Shown: positions 55,811 through 64,000 of the stretch, in pieces
Position numbering within the stretch: position 1 is the first letter of the stretch
How the letters are laid out: each line of letters starts with the position of its first letter
Assembly: GCA_018105865.1 (NCBI GenBank)
Contig: CM030870.1
Span: 3,322,001 to 3,386,000, forward strand
DNA from: Metaphire vulgaris
Lineage: Eukaryota > Annelida > Clitellata > Crassiclitellata > Megascolecidae
Direction of reading: 5' to 3'
DNA length: 64,000 nucleotides
Made by a program: the position numbers and the translations under genes
Notes under the pieces: model-generated
Seen by the model: the letters and a program-made list of their open reading frames with translations, nothing else
Databases searched by the model: none
Told to the model about the DNA's origin: nothing

Positions 55811-55964
55811 GAATGAACAGTAAAACTGCGAGGTAAAATGTGGGTCTGGGGGAAGTAATGTCCAGATTAATGGATTATACCACCCACGTCGCTGATTGCT
55901 TAGACCGGAGATAAGCGCCGGAACCAAACGCTCGGACTCGAGTACGGGACCTACCTTTACCTTA
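55811..55964. repeat. SINE-like repeat, E copy
   Basis: Same insertion as 13260-13410; here the CTCGAGTACGGGACCTACC end is better preserved. Confidence 0.55.
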
Positions 55965-56053
55965 TATATATATATACAGATAATTTCCCAAAATCTGTGT
56001 GCTTGTGTGCTAATCGAAATGAGCTTATATTTAAAGTTCGCTCAAATTTAATA

Positions 56054-56513
56054 TCTATAATATTAAGATCCTTGTTCTGTGTGTCTGTTACCTTCAAGCG
56101 TTCTCATTGGTTGACTATTGGTAGACCGTTTAGTCCTTACGTCGCGATGCGTTGGTGGGCGATGTTCGAAGACGACGTTGCTATTGGTAACCAAACGGTT
56201 TAGTCGAAGAAGCGTTTGACGAAGCGTACGTTCAATTGTTCATTGCAGCGTCATAATGTGTAGCCTACAACGTCGAGATGCGTTGGTGGGCGTAGCTTGA
56301 GGAGGTTGCGCAATTTTAACGTACACAAAAATACGTGTACAGCGTCACAAATGGTCACAGTTTCGTGATTTTAACGTACATAGGCCTAATTATTACGTGG
56401 TGCAGAGCTTGGCGAGGTGGCGTATGCACATCATTGAAACGTTGTTCAGCATGAATTCAATGATTGGGTTTTAGTATTATCCTGCACCGCCAGCGAAGCG
56501 AGCATCTTTCTAG
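56054..56513 (+). mobile_element. Helitron-type element, tandem copy 1
   Basis: The left end TCTATAATATTAAGATCC follows an A. The right end is AGCGAAGCGAGCATCTTTCTAG, directly followed by the TC of the next copy. The GC-rich motif before CTAG can fold as GC-x-x-GC/GC-x-x-GC around a short loop. The 460-bp interior is non-coding. Confidence 0.75.
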
Positions 56514-56941
56514 TCTATAATATTAAGATCCTTATTCTGTATGTCTGTTACCTTCAAGCGTTCTCATTGGTTGACAAAGAAGCGTTTGACGAGGCGTACG
56601 TTTAGCACGGTTTAGTCGAGTCATTGCAGCGTCAGAGGGTGGGCGTGCGACGACGTTGCTATTGATAACAATTGTTCGTAGCTTCAGGAATTTGCGCAAT
56701 TTTAACGTACATTTTAACGTACACAAAAATACGTGTACAGTGTCACAAATGGTCACAGTTGCGTGATTTTAACGTACATAGGCCTAATTATTACGTGGCG
56801 CAGAGCTTGGCTAGGTGGCGTATGTACAGTACATCATTGAAATGTTGTTCAGCATGAATTCAATGATTGGGTATTAGGTATAGGTATAGGATTACTGGAT
56901 TAGTATTATCCTGCACTGCGAGCGAAGCGAGCATCTTTCTA

Positions 56942-56942
<1 letters not shown>
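56514..56942 (+). mobile_element. Helitron-type element, tandem copy 2
   Basis: It starts TCTATAATATTAAGATCC immediately after the CTAG of copy 1 and ends ATCTTTCTAG before a T (56943). It shares most of the interior with copy 1 (ACACAAAAATACGTGTACAG, ATAGGCCTAATTATTACGTG) but with internal deletions. Head-to-tail junctions of this type are known for rolling-circle elements. Confidence 0.77.
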
Positions 56943-56978
<36 letters not shown>

Positions 56979-56992
56979 TGGTTATGGCCTAA

Positions 56993-57381
56993 GGGGCCGT
57001 CCATATAGTACGTACGCGCCGAGGGGAGGAGTTTGAGATGTAAGCGATTTTGCGTACGGAAGCGTACGTACGAGGATTTGGGAGGTCACGATTGAATTTG
57101 TACGCACGCACAAATTTCAAATTTATAAATATGTATAATCACACAAACAAATGATTTCAGCATAATAACTTTCTCACTGTCAAACATAGGGTCCCGAATA
57201 TTGTTCCTACGGTTATTTAAATAATTGGTCAGCAAACTTAGCGGAGGGGAGCGTTTGTGGGGGAGGTTAAGGTTAGGGGTTGCTTTGTACGTACGCATGG
57301 GGAGGGGGTAAAAATGTACGGTGTGCAACAGGAGAGGGGTGAAAATATGCCTTTTTGCGTACGTACTATAGGGATGGCCCC
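56993..57381. mobile_element. PIF/Harbinger-like MITE, E copy
   Basis: The ends GGGGCCGTCCATATAGTACG and ACTATAGGGATGGCCCC are flanked by TAA on both sides. Same insertion as 13537-13917. Confidence 0.75.
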
Positions 57382-57385
57382 TAAA

Positions 57386-58590
57386 AATATGGCATGGTGA
57401 CAAAGGAGCGGGAGAGGTAGCATCCTTCACTGTACAAAAGTACAGACACTGGTACTCATCATTCCCAGGGCAAAATGAGGCGCAATCGGTCCGGTGTGGT
57501 GGTCAAACTTCTGGAAAGCGCATCGTCCAGCATGGTGTTCCGCTGAGGTCGGTCCTCGACTCTCTGCTGTTCATTCTCTTCATCGCAGATCTTAGGAAAA
57601 TCGTTATCGCGTTCGGATTGACCATGCACGGTTACGCGAATGACGTGCAACTGTATTCATCCTGTCTGCCTGCCAACATGGAAAGACTTCGACTTCTGGT
57701 TCTTAGACTTCGCTTCCTCGATTGCTTCACGGCGATCATCACGTGGACGGATGAGCACTGCTTGACCCTTGACCAAGCAAAGACCGAGTTCCTGTGGATG
57801 AGTACCCCCGGGAGGTAGCATCTTCTGAGCCATGCACCTTTCACGCCGGGCGACGTGACCGTCGTTCCATCAAAGACCCTGCGATTCCTGAGGGTTCTAC
57901 TCGATGAGGAGTTGTCGTTTGAGGAACGTATCAGTAATGTGGTCCGTGGCTGCTACTACCACCTACGGAGGGTTTTGTCAGTCCACCGGCATCTTTCGAT
58001 CAGCGGGGCAGTGTACCTTGTGCGCGCCCTTGTCCTGCCCAGACTGGACTACTGCAACAGCATGTTGCTGGACCTTCCAGACGAAAAGTTGAATCGCCTG
58101 CAGTCCGTACTCAACACATCCGCTCGGGTCGTTTTCAGCAGCCCTTGGGGAGCCTATGTGACCCCTACTGCGCGATCAGCTGCACTGGCTTCGAGCCCGG
58201 GAGCGCAAAATCCACAAGCGCTGCTGGTTCAACATCCGAGGGTTAAATGACCCGCACTGTCCACAGTACCTGGCCGAGCTAGTCCTACGATCAACGTCGA
58301 ACGCGCGGAGGTCGGCACTTCGCTCCGGCCATCGTGTCCTACTGCTCGTCCCGTCTCCGTCGCAGACTCCGAAGTTCGGGGACAGATCCTTCACGCGGGA
58401 ACCCGTTGCTCTGGAACGTCTTGCAGACCGCGGTGACTGAGGCCGACTCAGCTGGGCTTTTCTTGAGAGAACTAAAGACGCACCTCTTTAGTATAGGATA
58501 TGGCTGACTCTGTGTGCAGCGCCATTGTCGTAGGCCTTAGCATAGTGCACGGCGCTATAGAAGTTGTCCTGAAATAAATAAAATATAGAT
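57386..58590 (+). pseudogene. L2-like LINE reverse transcriptase, E copy
   Basis: It is longer than the B copy and reaches the element 3' end (AGTGCACGGCGCTATAGAAG, then AAATAAATAAAATA). Frames show Y-A-N-D-V-Q-L-Y-S-S-C, L-R-V-L-L-D-E-E-L-S and L-D-Y-C-N-S-M-L-L-D-L-P. The Asn in the catalytic box plus stops and frameshifts make it inactive. Confidence 0.85.
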
Positions 58591-59282
58591 CCATTAGTGG
58601 ATCATTAGCCTATCCTTTTGTCAAGACCGTCTGTGCGTTATGAAGAATCATATCTTACTCGAGGTGTCACTGTCAATGACAAAACACGGCGGATCTAGAC
58701 TCGACTAGTCGATAAACAGTCCTGGATATGGGCAGCTGTACTACCCAGTACTAGACAGAGGCTATCGATTATTGAAATCAGCAAGGTTTTGTACTAAGTC
58801 ATCTAAAGGCATGGGTGCAACACTTTTAATGGTTCTAGAACTGAGAAGGATGAAAGCCTTATAAAAACCGACAGAAGCTAATGGCAACACACTGTCGTAT
58901 ATATAACTTTATTCGCAAACGCAGACAACATAAAAAAAGACAGAAAAGAAAAAAAAGAACACACAATCACAACTCTTAGCTAACAACTACACAACACATT
59001 CCGCTATTATACATTTGCTAAAATACAGAGTCTTCTTAGAAAACCGAGATGTAAAAGAGTATTGACGATTCTTTACAGTATCATGTATTAAATGCAATCC
59101 AAGCATTTCGCGAATACAGTCAATCATTACTTTGTTATGTACATCGAAGATTTTGCATACAGCCTGCTGTACTAGGTATAAAGCCGATGAAATCATGCAT
59201 AGCCAGAGAAAACAGATAAAGAGGAACGACGTTAAGAAATCTCCGAGGAAATACTCGAGCTTCTCGCGACGGTCATAAACGA
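58591..59282. other. No gene recognised
   Basis: A minus frame at 58987-59352 has one hydrophobic segment, but its N-terminus is read from the 13-bp tandem repeat that follows and it has no known domain. I do not call it a gene. Confidence 0.4.
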
Positions 59283-59705
59283 CAGGTGATGCGCCGACAA
59301 AAAGCGCCGACAAAAAGCGCCGACAAAAAGCGCCGACAAAAAGCGCCGACAAATCCCGACAAAATAGCGCCGACGTAATCGCGCGATACGCGATATGAAA
59401 ATTTCTTTCCTGATATTGTTGTTATTATTGATATATTGTTATTGCGCAGTGTTTCGTATAATCTTTCGATTTAATAAGACAAAACACTTAAAAGAACACA
59501 TGTGAAATTAACGGTACATTCCTTACTACCTTTAGTAACTGGTTTTATGTTATTGAATATTATGAAAGGTTTGTTCACAGTTAAAATAACTGTTAAAATT
59601 AAAGTTGAGTTCTCTATCGGTTCTTAGCTCGACGCTATTTTGACTGCGCCTAATTGTCGGCGCGATTTTGTCGGCGCTAATTTGTCGGCGCGATTTTGTA
59701 TTGCG
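59283..59705. mobile_element. Possible non-autonomous element with CGCCGACAAA terminal arrays
   Basis: The left side has about five tandem CGCCGACAAAAAG units. The right side has three TTGTCGGCGCGATTTTG-type units in inverse orientation. Between them is AT-rich non-coding DNA. Terminal arrays in opposite orientation suggest a DNA element, but the exact ends and target duplication are not clear. Confidence 0.5.
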
Positions 59706-59744
59706 GGATTTTTTTAAGAACCAGAAAGGAACTAGAGAAAAGAG

Positions 59745-60560
59745 AATGATTAAAAATTGGCAAATGGAATGTTAGGACATTATATCAAACGTCAAACGGG
59801 AAAACAGGAAGGGGAAAGTTTACAACACAAGGATTGACAATAATATACTCGGAAGCAGAAAAACATCAAGTAGGAGTGGTATTTATCCTGGACAAAGAGA
59901 CATCCAAAAGCTTACAGGGACATTCGGAAATATCATTTAATAGAGTATATAAAGGTAGTATAAGCCATCAAGATGCAAGCAAAACCATGAAATACAAATG
60001 TATACAGGTGTATGCCCCAACCACAAAACATGAAGAAGAAGATGTAGATAAATTTTATGAAGAAATAAAAAATGGCAAGGAGCCTATGCAAATCGCAGGA
60101 AGTGCTAATAGTCATGGGAGATTTAAACGCAAACGTAGGAAAAGAAAGAAGTTGAATGGCAGTTGGGCCATATGGACTTGGGGAAATCAACAAGCGGGGT
60201 GAAAGATGGGTTGACTGGTGTGAGGAATATGAATTAATAATCACAAACATCTGATTCCACAATTATAATAAGAAGAATGAGGACTTGGAAGAATCCATAA
60301 AATACAGTAAAGAATCAAATTGATTACATAGCAATTATAAAAAGATTCAGACATGCAGTGAAACAGTCAAGAGCACAACCAATGATTGTCAACATGGCCA
60401 TAAAATTCCAAAAAGTTCAAAAAAGCCAAATACGGGAACATTATATGACTGGAAAGCGATGACAAAAAGAAAGACAGGAGAATATGAAATTAAGCTTCAA
60501 AACAGGTTCCAAGTACTAGAGGGAAACGAAGACATGGAGACAATATGGGAAGCAGCAATA
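59745..60560 (+). pseudogene. RTE-like LINE endonuclease remnant
   Basis: Frames show V-Y-A-P-T-T-K-H-E-E-E-D, then M-G-D-L-N-A-N-V-G, then N-Q-I-D-Y-I-A-I. These are APE-endonuclease motifs of an RTE-type LINE with many stops. It ends near 60540, where sequence shared with the B unit (AGCAGCAATAAAGTACTCTG) resumes. Confidence 0.75.
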
Positions 60561-60669
60561 AAGTACTCTGAAATTAATTTCTTTCATCAATCAACTCGAC
60601 GCATCTATCGCCATTTTATTCGCATTGCATTTTTCAAGCATTCAATAATGAACATTGATTATTTCATAC

Positions 60670-61783
60670 CTTCTATCTTGCCAATAAAATTGCTGATATT
60701 CTGAATGAGGACATCCTGATCGATGGCATTGAATTTGATTTCGGCAAAATTTTCAGGAAAGCTTAGATATTCTTGTTCCATTTCTAATTCATCGCCCCTT
60801 CTAATTAATGAATCAACGCATCTACAAACCTCGGCCGGAGAACCTTTGGAATTGATCTCAACGCAATATGCCTCAAAACTTTTCAGAATTGCTAATTTTC
60901 TTTCAATTTCGTCAATTTCCGTCTCAATAGTTTTAAGAAGTTTCTGCTTGGTAGAGAACAGTTCATTCAATGCGACTTCTGTGTGCTGATCGACCAAAGC
61001 TTTAAGCTGTTGATTTTTCAGTCGAATGGCGTTTTCTATTTCAGGAGTCTGCTCCAAAAGATTCGTCTTCTTTTTTTCCATTTTACTAAGCATTGTTTCC
61101 ATTTGCCCAATGCAGTCAAGCATCTTTTTCGAACTGCTTTCTAGCTTTCTGCGGAAGTCTTTTTCAACTGTTGTCACATCTTTACATTTGTGCAGTGTAT
61201 GGTCTTCAACAAAACACAAAACACAGGCGATCACTTTGCAGTCTTCACAATATAATTCAAAAGGTTTGTTAGTATGCTTTGGACAGTTTCTTTGAGTAAA
61301 CATGGCTCTGATTTCTTCATCTTTAACTTGACTGTTCAGATCAACGACTGCATGATGCTGTGTAAATTTGTTACTCTTATGAACTTTGCAGCATCGACTG
61401 CAATAGTTTTCCCGACATTCCAAACATGTCATCCTTGCCTCATTTACATCTTTTTCTTCGTCAATAATTTTGCACAAAGAACATGGAACTGATCCTCTTT
61501 CGGCGTTCAACGTCTGTGTCACTTCTATCAGATTTTCAATGAAGAAATTTTTCTGCAAGCCCTTCATTCCTTCTTTTGGAATTGTGAATTCTTGTCTACA
61601 TATTGGACAAGGCAAGACATCGCCTGGCTCTTTGTTATTCTTTGCTTGTAAATCTTCGAAGCATTTGAGGCATGCAGAATGAATGCACGGCAACATTCTG
61701 GGATCCTTGTAAGACACCAAACAGATACAACATTCGGACAGACTGTTAAGTTGTTTCATTGCTTTATTATCAACTGAAACCAT
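60670..61783 (-). CDS. Gene E, exon 1: RING, two B-boxes and coiled coil
   Basis: The 1114-nt exon has donor G|GTATG (gene B has GTAAG). It is about 96.5% identical in protein to exon 1 of gene B, with 13 substitutions and one lost Asp codon near residue 340. All RING and B-box ligands are kept. The frame is open 39 codons upstream of the chosen Met, as in B. The intron is 5.1 kb and holds the Helitron pair, the Harbinger MITE, L2 and RTE remnants. Confidence 0.88.
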
Positions 61784-62078
61784 CTTGATCCGAAGGCTCT
61801 TTAACCTGACGATTCGCTCTGCAAATAAATAATCAACGCCGTCCGTTCGATAGGCAAAAACAGAAATTAGTTGCAGGAATTGTGGAGTGATTACGATCAA
61901 AGTGTTTCTCTTCCTGGTCTGTGGACTGGCAGATGCTTTTTAATATTGACAAATGTTCTGTAATGCATGTTGGGAAATCTAATAATGGTAATGAATAATT
62001 ATGCTTCAGGGGGAAGGTTCTAAACACAACAGAAAAAGAAAGAGATTAGGGAGTAATCATCCATAGTCTCCGTAGAAT

Positions 62079-63330
62079 ATGAATCCATCTCAGCAATGCA
62101 TGGAGGAAGCAAAAAAGGGCAACCGACTGTTGAGAATTAAAGATGAAAAGGACAATAGTGAGTCGAGAAAAAACACAATCGTAAAACTATATAAGTCATT
62201 GGTAAGGCCTCATCTATTCTATTCTATTCTATTCTATTCTATTCTATTCTATTCTACATGACGATTTATAAAGCGCAGTAGCATAGCGAGGGCCAAAGTC
62301 AAGAGCGCTTTACATGGGACAACGTACGATGAGCTGAAAAGATGCGTTTTAAGTTTAGTGGCGAATGAACCGAAGGAAGTGTCTGCGATCACTGAGTCGG
62401 GCAGCGAGTTCCACAGGAGGGGGTTGCCTCGTGTGACGGACCTCTCTCTCTCCGAACTTTGCGGTCTTTGACGGAGGAGGGACGTAAAGTAGACACCGCG
62501 TACTGGATCTCAGCTGGAGTTGTCGGTCGGCGATCGTCCGTCTACGCACCAAGGTTGATAGATACTCCGGGCAGGTAGGGTCTTGGAGGGCCCGGAAGGT
62601 CAGCCAACACCGTTTGAAGACGAATCGCTCCGGGATTCGAAGCCAATGGAGCTTGTCCCTTAATAGTGGCGTCACGTGATCGTGCCATCTGACTCCGAAG
62701 ATCAGCCGGGCAGATGCGTTAACAACTGACTGCAGACGGGCCAGCTGGTAGTCGGGGAGACCCAGGAGGATGCTATTACAGTAGTCCGTTCGCGATAGGA
62801 CGAGAGAGCGTACTAGGAGTATCGCAGCCGCGAGTATCTAGAATATTGTGTTCAGGCATGGAATCCATCTTTGAAAAGAGATATAGAGCTTTTAGAAAAA
62901 GTGCAATGACGAGCAACAAAGATGGTCAATTGATGTCATAATTTAAGCTACGAAAAAAGACTTCAATATTGTGGATTGACAACATTAGAAAGGAGAAAAG
63001 AGAGTTGGAATTTGATTGAAACATACAAAATAATGATTAGGAAAGTAGATGTGCCATACGATCGATTCTTTACATTGGCACACTGTAGCAGCACAAGAGG
63101 CCATAAATCCAAGTAGTTTAAACAGATGGTGGGTGCAAGAGATGAAACAATTTTTAGTGCAAGGGTTCTGGACAAATGGAACAATTTGTACGAGGTGGGA
63201 GTGACAGTTGAATCTGTACACGGATTCAAAGGCTATCTCGGAAAACTAGGTTTTTGAATGTGGAAAGTTAGAATAGCGGTTTACACACAGGCTTACTTAG
63301 CCTCCTAAACCACTTAAACTCACATTATTA
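62079..63330 (+). pseudogene. CR1-like LINE 3' fragment, interrupted, E copy
   Basis: It is the same insertion as 21048-21690, here split by an L2 LINE at 62216-62835. M-N-P-S-Q-Q-C-M-E-E lies before the break. The L-F/L-E-K-V-Q-like and R-V-L-D-K-W-N segments lie after it. Confidence 0.8.
62216..62835 (-). mobile_element. L2-like LINE 3' part with (TTCTA)n tail
   Basis: The minus frame 62675-62355 encodes T-P-L-L-R-D-K-L-H-W-L-R-I, E-Y-L-S-T-L-V-R-R-R and P-P-P-S-K-T, nearly the same as 28732-29722. The tail is a run of TTCTA units at 62216-62256. The flanks share ATCT, and the unoccupied site CCTCATCTAGAAT is at about 21188-21200 in the B unit. Confidence 0.9.
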
Positions 63331-63442
63331 GTTCATTGCTATTATCTTCCTCAAGTCGGGATATCGCACTATCTAAAATTGTAATTAAAGCATTGATTTT
63401 GTTTCTCTTGCAAGTAACGCTACAAATATTTATAATCAAACG

Positions 63443-63796
63443 CAGTGGTTCTCTACCAGTGGTCCGCGGACCACATTGCGGACCAAATGTGGTCCCCAAG
63501 AGGGGGTCTAGTGGTCCGCGACAAATTCTGAAAAAACATTAATAAAATTAGACATATATTTTCCATGTCAGCGGTGCTCGGACCCAACATTTTTGGAGCA
63601 AGCATCACAATTAAGTAAGGTGACGAGACTGACGACCTTTTTTGGTTGTTGATGGGGCACTGGCGAGGGCGAGGGACGAAGATCACACTCGATGGCCTTT
63701 TTGCTTGAAACGATTTTTCTCAATTTTCAGGTGGTCCGCGAGAAATTTTCGATCTTCAAAAGTGATCCGCGAGGTAAAGAGGTAAGAGAACCACTG
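63443..63796. mobile_element. hAT-type MITE (GTGGTTCTC termini), E copy
   Basis: The ends CAGTGGTTCTC and GAGAACCACTG are exact inverses. The flanks ATCAAACG and CTCTAACG are the drifted target duplication of the insertion also seen at 21794-22130. It has an extra GCGGACCA-type unit near the left end. Confidence 0.88.
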
Positions 63797-64000
63797 CTCT
63801 AACGGGTTGTATTCTAATTTTCGCTCATTTCGTAATATCAAAGAGGTGATTACAATTACATTGTCTTGAGTCCGCACTGCAACTACACATCGCTAAAATA
63901 ATTTCGGCATTGCAGAGTAAAAATCATTCCAAGATTATCTAATTGTTTGACGAATCGGCCAATAGTCTTTTTTGTATGGACATTCAATTCATATTTAGAT

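Larger units (their letters stand above)
52600..64000. repeat. Segmental duplication, copy 2 (gene E unit)
   Basis: This is the partner of 6710-22337 and continues past the window edge. Private features are two Helitrons (56054-56942), the block 58591-60560 and an L2 insertion (62216-62835). Confidence 0.9.

Noticed and set aside
59283..59345. Regular short repeats as a CRISPR-like array
   Set aside because: Units are directly adjacent 13-mers without spacers, in animal DNA; this is a tandem repeat.
58987..59352. 121-codon minus frame with a hydrophobic segment
   Set aside because: The first ~20 codons are read from the CGCCGACAAAAAG tandem repeat and the remainder has no homologous copy in the B unit.

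Overview
This is a stretch of invertebrate animal nuclear DNA. The evidence is a set of multi-exon genes with GT-AG introns and AATAAA-type poly(A) signals, multicellular-animal domain types (RING/B-box tripartite motif, Kelch), and a dense mixture of animal transposons (hAT, CR1-, L2- and RTE-like LINEs, Helitrons, PIF/Harbinger-, piggyBac- and mariner-like pieces). I cannot name the lineage from sequence alone.

The backbone is a head-to-tail array of five paralogous genes, all on the minus strand, here called A (1474-4032), B (8755-19046), C (26552-36598), D (43321-47671) and E (54659-61783). Each has one long 5' exon encoding RING, B-box1, B-box2 and a coiled coil, and one long 3' exon encoding about six Kelch repeats. 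In all five the two exons are joined by a phase-1 intron with donor G|GTATG, G|GTATC or G|GTAAG and acceptor TTTAG| (TCTAG| in A). Joining them gives proteins of 675-676 residues. The Kelch reading frames look like separate genes but are not: in gene D the codon aligned with the apparent start Met of the paralogs is ACG, and the frame runs without a break into the acceptor. Each gene has a poly(A) signal 117-156 nt past the stop. The products look like one-chain ubiquitin ligases (RING = E2 recruitment, Kelch propeller = substrate binding). Kelch is not one of the C-terminal domains used to classify human TRIM proteins.

The array grew by segmental duplication. B and E lie in one duplicated unit (6710-22337 and 52600 to beyond the right edge). 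C and D share only their first exon and 5' flank (34965-39388 and 46287-51759). The Kelch side of D resembles A, B and E instead, and a Helitron lies exactly at the join, so D looks like a chimera. A decayed sixth Kelch copy lies at 52200-52312.

Almost everything else is transposon sequence. Introns range from 528 bp (A) to about 8.3 kb (B) because of insertions. Many insertions can be defined precisely by 8-bp, TTAA, TA or TAA target duplications, or by empty sites in the paralogous copy. No rRNA, tRNA, CRISPR or bacterial-type feature was seen. No single-copy unrelated host gene was recognised.
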